Source: Toxoplasma gondii ME49
Taxonomy: Eukaryota > Apicomplexa > Conoidasida > Eucoccidiorida > Sarcocystidae
Direction of reading: 5' to 3'
Length of the DNA stretch: 64,000 nt
Assembly (NCBI RefSeq): GCF_000006565.2
Contig: NC_031473.1
Location: 2,582,134-2,646,133, forward strand
The notes under the pieces were generated by a model. That model worked only from the letters and a program-made list of their open reading frames with translations. It did not search any database and was not told where the DNA came from. The translations under genes were made by a program, and so were the position numbers. Shown here in pieces: positions 31,801 through 49,918 of the stretch (within the stretch, counting starts at the first letter, position 1; every line of letters begins with the position of its first letter).

Positions 31801-34800
31801 GCGCTCGTCTTCGTAAAATGTTTTCCTGACGTGGAAGTTGTCGTCGTAAATTTCGATGGAGAAGTCGTAAAGCATGGAAAGTGCTCGCAGCTCGCGATCA
31901 TCAGCCCATTCTGTGCACAAGGACACACGAGAGAAGGGCGATACCGGTAAGGGGCTTCCTCGCGGCATAACTGCGAGGAGACTGGGGAACATGCAAACGC
32001 AGTCTGCGCTGAAAATCGAAAGCCACAAATACGGAAACGTCCCATCCACCCGGTTCCCATTCTGCAGGTGCGTGATCACGCGGAAAACTGAACACTTCTT
32101 CCTCGGAAAAGATAAAAGAAGCATGCGTCCGTACGCAACCCGAGTCGATGTCTTGGTGCTACGTATTTCACCTTGGCGACAGGCATGCGAATCAACCGCT
32201 CCCTCTGTCGCCGCGTTTCTTCTCTGAGACGCACCTCCGGCCGTCGCAATTTTGGACAGATACGCTTCAAAACTGGGACCGTCAGCTTCATCGATGAAGG
32301 GTTCGAACTCGCTCTGTTTAATCCGCTGCAGAGTGGCAGAAAATATAAATTCCATCACAGACATAGCCAGAGAAGAAACGGTTGTTGACAGTTCTTGAGG
32401 CATCCCCCACACCTAACGCGGCAATACAATGCACCAAACGCCTTGCAGAGTGTTGCTTAGACGAATCGCATACCCCGCCTTCTCACGCGTCGCAACCGAC
32501 TACGGGGTTCATTCACCGCCGCATTTTTTAGCACTGGTACTGCGTCAAGGGAAATGAAATGGAAAGCAGAGGATGCTGTGCGATGCTCTGGAACCGTGAG
32601 AAAAACCGACTCTCTCCACCCTAGTAAAGAAATCGCGCCGCATTCCACTTTCCCCTCCTTCCAGTGCGCGATTACTCACCATCACCTCGACGGCCATTTG
32701 TCGGATGTAGAAATGGTAGTCCTGGGTGCCGTATAGCTGCAGGAATGAAAACGTTCGCAGAGGGGAGGGGGAAAAGAGGGAACGCTGTGATGTACATCCG
32801 GAGGAGCTGTACAACCACGTCATCTCTTCCTCGACCCGTTGATTTCTTTCATCGCTTAGGACATGAACCTTCGGGTTCCCACGTTCGAATCTCACAGGCT
32901 TGGTCTGGGACAACCACAAATGCTGCAGGTGCACGTCTTAAGTGTTCTAATTGGTGTCCTGCAACAGCTACCTAAAGATCTGCCGCAAAGGCTCCGGAAT
33001 TACCCCTGGAGTCGTCGCTATACTAACCAATGATATCCTCGAGTCATGTGAATTAAAATAGACAAGAATACGAAAGAGGCTGTTGTTGCGTGCAACATCA
33101 TACACTCCTATCCTGCTGCTGTTCACACGGTTCTATCGAGTGTTACTCATGCACACCTGGAACCCACTACTGATCTTATTACCAAAAAGATGCGAAGGTG
33201 AAAAAAGGTAACCGGACTCCGACCGCTACGGAATCTCCGCTTGACTTCACATGCATCAGAGCAGTTTCACAACCCTAGAAGAAACCCAACCAGCTGAAGG
33301 CTGAAGAAAAAGTGCATGCCCCCCGACACACTGGTGCCTCCCAGACGCCTGTCCAGACTGGAACTGGAATTTGGGTTCTCTAGTCTTTGCCGCAGTTACC
33401 TGATCTGAAAAAGCACGGAACATGCAGTTTCCGTCGCCTTCGACATGGCGTTTCACAAGGTCTTGCCACCAAGGAGGCCGTGCTTTGAGACCTCTCAAAT
33501 CGAACTCTTTGGAGACCGAGCAGGCTGTGCTAGCAGAACTGCTGCTGCTGCTGCTCGACACACTTGAGGCACTGTTCGTCCTGGGCCGACAGATGTCTTC
33601 CAGATCTTCGTCAGATTTCCCTTTTTCCGGTTCGTCCCCGTCCTCGAGATCCTTTTCGCAGCTTACATCGCAGAGAACCGAGACGTCGTTCGCGCACAGT
33701 GGTCCTTTCCCGCTCTCGTCAATCGCGTGTGGTGTTGATGCCCCACTCGACTTCGCTGAAGGCGTTCTGCTCGACGGAAGATTTCTTTTCCACGCAGCTC
33801 GTGGTGTTTGGACCGACTCGCTACTACCTGCAGCGCCTGACCCTGCACTCTGACTATGCGTTTCCTCACCTTCAGGTTCGTCTTCACGCTTGGCAGAGCT
33901 GGAGGCTTCCTGTAACTCGTCTGTCTCCCGCTCGACGGCCTCTTCACCAAGCGGCTCCCACTCATCCTGCACAAAAGAGCCAGCGAGCTTTCTTTCCTCA
34001 GCCTCCCCGGTTTGTTTTGATGCCTCGGCCTTCTTTGTGCCGTCTGCGATCCGCATGGAGCGTCGGGTCGACGGGCTCTTGTCTTCGGCTGCACTGCGTC
34101 TATTGCATGAAGGCAGACGACTGACGTTCGAGGATTTCGACAGGAGAGAAGCCTCTGAGCCTTCTTCCGCAGCATGCGGGTTTGTGCTTTCTGAGCTTTG
34201 GCATTTTTTCTGCTCCAAACCGATGCGACTGTTCAGACTCGGACTCGGTGTCAGCGGACCGGAGCAAGGAGGCGCCGCTATGGACCTAGGAGGAGGAGCG
34301 GCAGCCCGTGGACCCCCTACACCTCGGGAGGGAATGTTCTTCTCTCGGACGGTTTTTCGCGATTGCGGAGAGCCGGACAATGGCGAGCTCGCCGTCCGAT
34401 TCGACGAGTTGCGCCTTCCAGCCGTTCTCTCCTTCTTTTGTGCATCTTCAGATGCACCTGCTTGCTTCGGCGACGACAACTGAGAGCTCCGAGCCCCGCC
34501 GTTCCTCTCGCTGAAACTCCGACTTTTGCTGCTCTCACCCGTCCTCGAAGTCGGAGTACGCGTCGTCCAGTTCTGCGGAGCCACTCCGGACGTTTTCTTC
34601 TTGTCTGACCTGCTCGTGGATGCAGAAAGCAAAAGAGAGGCCGCTTCCACCGCCGCCGCTTCCGCAACGAGCGCGCACGACGCGGCGGCTACCTCGGTCC
34701 CGTTCTTCATGGCGGAAAAGACAAGAAAAGCCACTACCAGTGCGTCAGTCACCTCGAGACACGCCTTACTGCCACGAGAAACTCTGAGTAAACTGGGGGG

Positions 34801-34812
34801 TAAGCACGTCAT
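28871..34812 (-). CDS. OTU-family deubiquitinase (1395 aa, 5 exons)
   Basis: Exons in coding order: 34812-33400, 32736-32680, 32325-32235, 31910-31729, 31315-28871; phases agree and the sum is 4188 nt. OTU cysteine proteases remove ubiquitin from substrates. The OTU core spans about residues 450-585 and is assembled from exons 1-5. It reads HVEGDGNCMFRAFSDQ (catalytic Asp460 and Cys463), then LYGTQDYHFYIRQMAVEVM, then SEFEPFIDEADGPSFEAYL, then WADDRELRALSMLYDFSIEIYD, and finally PGHYSS with catalytic His578. This resembles OTUD3/OTUD5-type enzymes; I do not assign one orthologue. The N-terminal 440 residues are Ser/Glu-rich and low in complexity. Just after the core is a Gln/Glu/Leu-rich coiled coil (about 605-665). 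The last 700 residues are Ser/Ala/Gly-rich without known domains. The start may instead be the ATG at 34710. An active enzyme is expected because Asp, Cys and His are all present. Confidence 0.88.
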
Positions 34813-37800
34813 ACAGATCCGAAGGACAACCGGACAGCCGCTTCCTCGACGAGCAGCTCATCAGGGCAACGGTTGATTGACAGCTGAGACTCCCCCTAAC
34901 GCAGCCAGGGAAGATGAATAGAGAAATGCTGTGGCGCTGGATGAGTGAATTAAACCTGGATGGGCGAACAGAGACGAACTACAAATGACAACAAAAGCCT
35001 CAGAGGTTGCTACCACCTGGAGCGGGGTGAGTCAGCCAAAAATGTTGCAGAGGCAGGGCGAGATCCAGGCGAGCGTTTGGAGAACCAGTGAAGGCCGGCG
35101 AAGATCGCAACGGAAACTCATGTTTGACGAAACAGACAAGGAAAGATCCGCGAAATTTACACGCAGTTTAGAAGAAAATGAATTCGCCCCGCGATGGCGA
35201 GGATTAAGCCAACCAAAACTAGGCGTTCCTGTGAAACTGGAAGGCGGAAAGATCTGACACTTCGAGACGCAGCCCCGACACAAGGGTCGGTCGAGCAACG
35301 TGGCGCGTCTGCAAGAGCGGAATTATTGGCCGCCAAAAAAAGTTGACCGCGAGAACGTGACATAAAAAAGCCCCGCGTGCTTCGGGGGCTCATTCAGCCG
35401 TATTGAGGAACCGCGCGGAACGCGGCAAGAAACTCGGCGTCTCATGGCATCCCGGAAACGGACAAACCGGATCTTTTTCGTCACAGAATGACTTTCCTTC
35501 AGTTCCGTTTTACATCCAACGACGCTTTTGCCACTGAAGATCGGAAATGTTTTGCCGCGCGGGAAACCCGAAGCGGGTGTCTCACTGCGTGTGCCTCAAA
35601 GTTCGGGCATGGTGAGTAAGGCGCGCCGGCAGGTAACTGTCCCGGCAAGCACGGAAATGAGACGGGGAAGGGGCAAAGCAAACGTTTCTCTCCAACCGAC
35701 GTGATTCTCGCTCTTTTTCACACACAAACACGCCTGTTTCACTCGCATTTTTCCTGCACCCGAAAGTCTGTAGAACGCGCGCATACACGGAACAGCCGTT
35801 CGCTGACATTACGCGAATATCATATACTTACGCGTCGAGCTCGATTCGAAAATCTTTGCTCGGGTGTTTTCCACGCTGATCACACCACCGAAACCGCAGG
35901 CACAGCATTGGAATAGATAAGTTCGTGTGGTCAATCAACTCTCGAGCGTTTCCAAGCGGGGCAGAGGTGCACGAATGCAGAGTCGTTCACTGGCTTTTAC
36001 GTTAGTCCAGACACTTCGACTGGCGGCGCGAACGGGAAACAGCTTGTGAATGTCCGTGGTTTCCAACATCCAAAAATAAAGAAAGGGTGCACAGCTAGGC
36101 TACGGGCCTCCCTCGTCTCTATCCAGGAGTACCGATTGCTTCGTCGGTCAGGCGCGAAGGTATCGCTGCTTGCGAGCATTTTCTCTGAAAAACTTGAACT
36201 ATGGAACCCGCCTGTGTGCTGTGTGACACCACTCCGGTTGTGTAGAGGGGGGGAAATTCACGAAAAACAGCATTCCGTTGCAGTGCGGGTCTCTGGTAGA
36301 ACCGCGTAATAACGTAAGAACTTGTTGCATGTGTCTTTCGAGGGTGTCACAGAGAAATTATTTCCTTTCATCAGTGCAAATGTCGAGCGCCATTCATCAT
36401 ATGATGCTTCCGTGGTTAGGGGCTCACATAGAAGTACTCGCTCTTGCAGTTTCAAGGAAAACGCAAAGCGGGCTAGTCTCGTGAGGCGCTTCGCCTTCCT
36501 TACTGGATGTCGTTGAAACAGGTCTCCACCGTCGTTGTCCTGAAACAGCGGAGCTTAGGCACATCTGACGGATCGTTTAGGGTGGCTCAGAAAGGCGAAT
36601 CGCCCTTGTGTGCGTCATCGTACGTTTTTCCTTTTAATTTTCAACTGAACGCTGTTGGTTGTGCAATGAAGAGAAATGAACCACAACGGAACTCAGCGGA
36701 CTTTCATGGACGTCCTCATATCTGGTGGGTATAACGAGGAGCTCAGTTGACGCTTTGCACTGGACACGACACAGAATCAACAGCCCGTAAGCGAAACACG
36801 GACATACGTGAAAAACATGTGATGTCTGAAGGAAGTGACACATCTTTCCGCTTCTCAGTTTCTTCCCGAGTAGCGTTCACCTGTTGAATCGTGAAGACGA
36901 GCAAAGAGAACCCGTTGCTGCTCTTGAGGTGTGCAAATTGCCCCCGTGCCTCTTTGAGAGACCCATTTCGCCCACTTTCACAGGACCACCACGTTTATCC
37001 TTCTTCCCGTTGGCATTAGCGTAATTCGGCTCTTGTCAACGTTTCGAGCAAAACCATTTGAGAGTCTCTGTTATGTCATTCGGCATAGACACTTCGTTGC
37101 GGTGACACTAGGGGTGGTTCAAAGTGAACTAGGGAGAAACAATAGACATTTCTCCCTGAGACTTTCCTGTCTAAGACACAAGGGAGTATGGAAACGCGCG
37201 GCTTGAAAGAAGCGACTGCGTCTCTGCGCAGTTGGTCGGCGATCGAGAATTGTTCTACTCAAATAGAAGAAGCAGAGGCTGGTTGTACCTCAAGGAAGGA
37301 TCGATCTCATGATATTTATACAGGCAATATATAGAGTGCTGGTTTTTTTGATACTGCTTTTTGGAGCGAGCACCGCCACCGTTCAGGCGTTGTATTGTTT
37401 GCTGAAGTTGGTGGAATGAAACTGTCAAAGCCGCAAACTTTTGGAACCCAGGCGACGTCTGTTCGTATTTCGAGCGATGTGTACTGTCTCGTTGCACCTT
37501 TCCCGATGTTTCCCTTGAGAACTGCTTCTACGAAAGTGTCTCAGAACTGAGGAACGGCTCCAGTTCCGTAGTTCTGCATCTTCCAGCTGTTCGCTCTCGA
37601 ATTCAATGAGACGTGTGTCGCGGGTCGTCGGCCTCGCGGCGATAGAAAGTGTGCGTAGCCACTGGACCCGTAGAACACTGTAGCCTCACTTCTTTCCATG
37701 TCAAGCCTCGCCTTCCAACGTACGGCAATTCAGCAGGATAAAATGGAGAACGGAGCAAAACACAATGGTATTTTTTCCTTCATTACTGTTTACATGGCGT

Positions 37801-38543
37801 TCGACAATGTACCCTCACCCTCCAATTCATCCCTACACCAGAGCTGCACCTTTCCCGTTCTCGTCGTCAACAAAAGACTGAGACGGAAAGAAAGAAAGGA
37901 AGGATCCAAAAAAAGTAACCGCACTAGCTGTACAGTACTGTTCAAGAGTAGCATGCTAAGCGGGTGCTCACCGCATCGACCTGGACTCTTTTTGCCTTCC
38001 CTTTGAAAGGGGTGCGTAGAAAACCACGGGACCACGTCTCGGTGTTTTTGAGCAGAGGCAAATCACAGCGACGGAAACTGAGCAATGTCACCCTGACGCA
38101 ACTCGCACTAGGAAAACGATTATTCACGCATGCGTCACATCCTTTCTCCACTGTCTCCTGGGTCTTCCTCCCCGCCCTAGGTCATCCACTTCATTGTTTC
38201 CGACAGTTCAGCCTCCGTCTCTTCCGAGTTTCCATCGCGAACTGATTTGCCCCACCGCCACCCTCTCTTGTGTCTTCAAGTCACACTCGCCTAGTTCCTG
38301 TAACTGCCTTCTCAGTTTGCTCAGTTCCTTCCGTGCGTTTCTTGCCCTTCTGTGGCGGTTAAACCAGCAACTTCGCCTGCTGCTTCTGAAGTGTCTCGAA
38401 GCGCAAAAACCACAAGCGCTAGGTGACACGCCGAATGCGGTACTGGTGCAGGACTCTTTGCAACGAGGATCGTCCCTCAGAAACGCACGAGTTCCCCCAG
38501 TATGCCCCATATCCGAGAGAGGCCCGAACAGGACATGAGGCAT
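34813..38543. other. Intergenic region upstream of OTU and downstream of GCN5-B
   Basis: This 3.7-kb stretch should hold the OTU promoter and leader and the GCN5-B 3' UTR (both minus strand). I call no gene. Two things stand out. A 90-codon frame (+, 34985-35257) has two similar segments, WSGVSQPKM and WRGLSQPKL. A GC-rich hairpin lies at about 35369-35390 (AGCCCCG ... CGGGGGCT). The rest is unremarkable. Confidence 0.5.
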
Positions 38544-45544
<7,001 letters not shown>

Positions 45545-47837
45545 TTTTGATCGATAGTGGTCTTGGAGAAGAGACGGAGAAAGCTTCTAACAGAAGAACC
45601 CTACACACATGACTCGACGGAGTGGGGTACGGCGAGATTTATACGACTAGAGCCTGGGAGAAAGAGAAGAAAAAATGGACAAATTCAAGAAGCAAGACGT
45701 CGCAATTTATTTGAAGAGAAGGAATTTTACTTAGAAAGGAAGAGACAGACTGCAGAAGAATGAGGGCAGGCAGAAGAAGCTGTAGACGATGTCGGCGAGG
45801 AAGGAGACAGCGTTAAGGGCAGGGAGGGGAAAAAACAGACGAGAGAGCAGTGAGCAAAGAGGGAATGGAATGCGGGAGAAAACTGTACCGTTTGACTCGT
45901 CTGCGGACACTGCAGCAACCTGTTGGATATGACAGAAAAGAGAAAAGAAATTGACCGGCTGTCGACAAAGAGGGTCTATGGTATCATGAATCGACCCCCG
46001 CCGTGCTCCCACGGGCAAGGCGCCAAAGAGACGGGCGTAGGGAAGCGAGGAGCCTTGCAGAAAATCTCCCGTGAACCCACGAAGAAAATGCCAAGAAAAA
46101 CAATTGCTCTCGATCTTTTGCGCCTCTTTCCAGTGTGTGAGGCAGAGCCTTCGCGTGAAGACAGCGACGGCCCCAGAGCGGCAAACACTTTGAGGAAAAC
46201 GAGAAGGACGACCGCCACCTTGATCTCGAAGAAGGATAGCCGAAAAACGGGGGAAAGAAGTTGCTCCCGCCGAAGTCAATTTTTCCTTCCACTGTTTTCC
46301 GGTCGAAGAAAGTAGGATGCCGCGCCTCTCCCTCCGCCCCGCCTCTGTACACCGGAGATCTTGGCGAAGAGAGCAGACTTCCCCTTCGCGAGAAAAAAAC
46401 AGAGCGTCAAAAAAGGACACAGACAAGGGTGAAAAGGCAGGAGATTTTCGCAGCGGAAAAAACAGGCTGAGTCGTTCAAGAAAAGGGCAGTCTGTTTGAA
46501 AAACCGGCGCATGCGGACAAGCTTCAGACCCGCAATTTTTCGGCGCGGGCGAGACCCTCTCACCGACAAGAAGATCGAGTTCAGAGATCGCGGCGCGAAG
46601 AGCTGCTCTCCAGGGTAGCTGTGACAAAGCGTTCTAAAGATAAGCCAGCAAAACCAGGAAGGCGGCGGTCTCCGCAAAAAGCGGAATCTCGCTGCTGTCG
46701 GAGGGGTAGCAAGCGACAGAGAGGACAGAAAGGCAAGGGCGATTGTCGTTTCAACGGAAAACCACGAGAAAAGCAAGCTCTGGCTCGCAGCCGCTGCGGC
46801 GCTGCGCCTTCTGGAAAGCGGGAACCTGTGATGTGACGCTCAAGTGTACATACACAGCGTCTCGCTTTTTTGCGGCGGGCGGGTAACAGATTTCTCTGGA
46901 TGTTCGTGGCATTTCGAGACGCCGTTTTCTCTGTCGGAAGAAGAATTGCTGGCTGTCTCGGGACTGCACACTTAACAGACCACCGCCTTTGTGTCTTGGG
47001 AACAGAGGAACGCGCCGTTTCCTTCATCTAAAAACGAGTAGTCCGTTCCCCTGCTTGAACTGTGTTTAAGTTTTCAGGCCAAAGAAGGCCGTGACGGAGA
47101 CTGAAGAGAGAGAAACGCGCCACGGCATCGTCCTTTTTCGCCTTCTCCTCGTGATCCAGCCTCATCTCTTCTTTTTTCGGCGCGTCGGTTCCTCGCTTGC
47201 CGTGTGTACTTCGCGCTCGCTCATTTCTACTTCCGCTGAACTCTCTTCCTCTTGAATTTCTCCTCCTTTACTCAGCTGCTGTTAAGCCCTTCCCCCTCAT
47301 CCGTCTGTATTCGTCGTCGCATTTCTTTCGTGCTTCGTCTGATTCCGGGGGTGTCTTCGTCTTCCGCTGCGCGTATACACTCAGTGTGAGTTGCCGCCTT
47401 TTCCCTTGAATTTGTTTTTGCCTTTCCTGTTCCTCCGTTCGCATCGCTCTCCCGGCACCCGGCCTCCACACTGAACTTCTCTTCCTTCACAGCGTCTCCT
47501 CCTCTTCCTCCTTCTCCTCTAGCTGTGTTCGGCCAGTTCTCTTCTGCGAGTCTTCACGCTACCTGTCCTCTTCGTCGTCCACGTCACTCGTTTCTTCTGT
47601 CTCTGTGTATGTTCCCCTTCTGTCGCAGCGTCGCGCGAAGGCCTGCATCTTTGAATGCAACTTGTGCGCCGTCTTCGCCGAAAATGTTGCTAGCTATTCG
47701 TGAGTTTGTTTCGGTCGCTCTACTTGCAGCTGTCGCCTCTTTGTTTCTCGGCTTCCTGGACTCCAGGCTCCACGGGATTGACCTCGTTTTTCAAGTTTTC
47801 AAAGTCGAAATTATATGAAACGCGACCAGCAAGCACC
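45545..47837. other. Divergent promoter region between GCN5-B and the Rab-type gene
   Basis: The two start codons face away from each other 2.3 kb apart. The right part (about 47100-47560) is strongly pyrimidine-rich on the + strand, like a leader. The left part is purine-rich on + (pyrimidine-rich on the GCN5-B strand). A minus frame of about 300 codons (45731-46627) directly upstream of GCN5-B has no domain, overlaps other open frames and looks like leader sequence. I call no gene here. Confidence 0.5.
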
Positions 47838-49885
47838 ATGCACAAGCTTATTCCTCCCCAAACCTTATCTCCCCCGGGGGCTTCTGTTGGGCTCCGGACA
47901 GACGCCGTCGCCGCTCCTCTCTCTTCTATCTCTTCTCGGGTGTCTCCCTCTCGTTCAGCTTTCAGTTCGTCCTCCTCTTCTCCTGTCTTCCCCTCTTCTT
48001 CCTCCTCATCTTCTCCCTCTTCCTCCTCTGCCTCTCCCTCTACTGCTTCGCCGATACTTCCTTCCTCTTCGTCTGTCTCTTCTTCTTCCTCCTGTTCCCC
48101 CCCTTCTTCCTCTGCCTCTCCCTTTTCTTCTTCTCCGGCGTTTCTTTCTTCTTCTTCCTCCTATTCGTCGACCCTCCCAGAGAGCTTCAGAGACCGGGCA
48201 GCGTCTCTGTTGAGTCAGGCGCGTTTCCAGAAGATTCTGACGCCTCGGCGTCAGAGGCCCGAGGCGCTAGTGTCTGACGGCGCGTCCCTCGTCGGCGTTG
48301 GCAGTGAAGCTCACGGAAAGAAAGTTTCTCCTGAGGACTCTTTCGAGTCTGTGGAGGGAACGCCGGAGCTTTCTTTTGTAGACGACCTTTGGCAGTACGT
48401 CCTTGGTCGCGAGGAAAGAAAAACCTCCCTCGGCTACGACTACCTTGTAAAGCTCCTCATTATCGGTCAGTGGATGCCGCAAAAGAACGCGCGTAAAAGC
48501 ATCTCACATACCCGCGGGCAACCGCACGCTGCTCAGCTGTATGTACACTTGAAATCGGCGCTTGCTTTGTGCGTTTTCCAGCATCCGTTTTCGTGACCAG
48601 AGACGCTCTAGAGAGAGGTCGTCTGGCAGTTCGTTTTGCTTTCTTGAATGGGAGTTCATGGTTGTTTCAGACGCTGGTCTTCCTCGTTGTCAGTCCTCTG
48701 TTCTGTGAAGAAATACGCTCAGTCCAAAGCTTTAATTCTGACGTCTATTGTCTTCTCCTTCGCCTTCTAACGCTCTTGAGAAAACTGGTGCTTCTGTACT
48801 CCACTGTGTCTGTCTCTCGGCGTCTCTTCTCTCTCCCGTCCTCCCGTCCCTCTGCTCTTTGTGTCGAGAGCCTCCTCTGTCGCGACCTGCCTGTCGATTT
48901 CCAGTAGCCCTTTGCAACTCTGATTCTCTTCGTATTTCCTTCCTTCGGATGCTTTCGTCTGATGTCCTCTCACTTTCCCTTATCCTTGTGATCGGCGTCT
49001 GCGTGTCTCTGCTTCTTTCATCCACTCTTCACAAATGTGCTTTGTTTTGCATCATATTTCGCCTTTCATCAGTCGAACTTTAGGCTGGAAAGCGCTTTCG
49101 TCTCTCTCCTCTCAAAATCTTGCCGCCAGTGTGGTCTCAGAGAGCCGAAAGCCAAGTGCGATCTACGCAGAGTGACGGGACTGTAGACGAACCTGCGGCA
49201 GGGAGCAGGTCTCGATGCAGGAGCGAGAAGGCGCCAGTTTCACCCGCTGTGCTTCGCTCGATTCGTCTTCTTTTGCTCAGGAGACAGTTGTGTGGGGAAA
49301 AGCTGCTTGCTTTCTCGCTTCGCTCGCGGCCGCTTCCTTCCTCACAGAACCACTCTCGGCGTGGACTTTGAAACACAGACTCTCGACGTAAACGGGAGAC
49401 GAGTAAAAATTCAACTCTGGGACACAGCCGGTCATGAACGATTTCGAAGTGTCACTCTCTGTACGCCTCTCACACTCAGCATTTACATATATATATATAT
49501 AGATAGATAGATAGTTGGTAGTTGATCTACATATGTATATGTGTGTATGTACGCGTATATCTGCTTACATATTAATGTATATATGGGCATGCATTGGTGT
49601 ACACATCCATGTAAATACACGGGCAAAAAGGCAATTCAATATCAGTATATATATATATATATATATATTCATATTGATGTATGTGTAAGTATGCAGAGAT
49701 ATACGTATGTGTGTGCATATATACAGGTTCAATAAGACATAAATATATTTTAATATATGTATCTCCATATTGGGATACATATGATTATTTGTATCCACCA
49801 TGGGATTAACGTGAGACGAGTTGTGTGCAAAGACCTGGCGACACGTGTACACATACATCGATGCCACTTCACAATATTCTTCCTG

Positions 49886-49918
<33 letters not shown>

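Noticed and set aside
32870..32900. GTTCGAATC-like sequence resembling a tRNA T-loop
   Set aside because: No A-box or cloverleaf could be built around it; it lies in intron 1 of the OTU gene.
45731..46627. Open minus-strand frame of about 300 codons upstream of GCN5-B
   Set aside because: It has the Ser/Phe/Leu-rich look of a translated pyrimidine-rich leader, overlaps other open frames, and GCN5-B has its full length without it.
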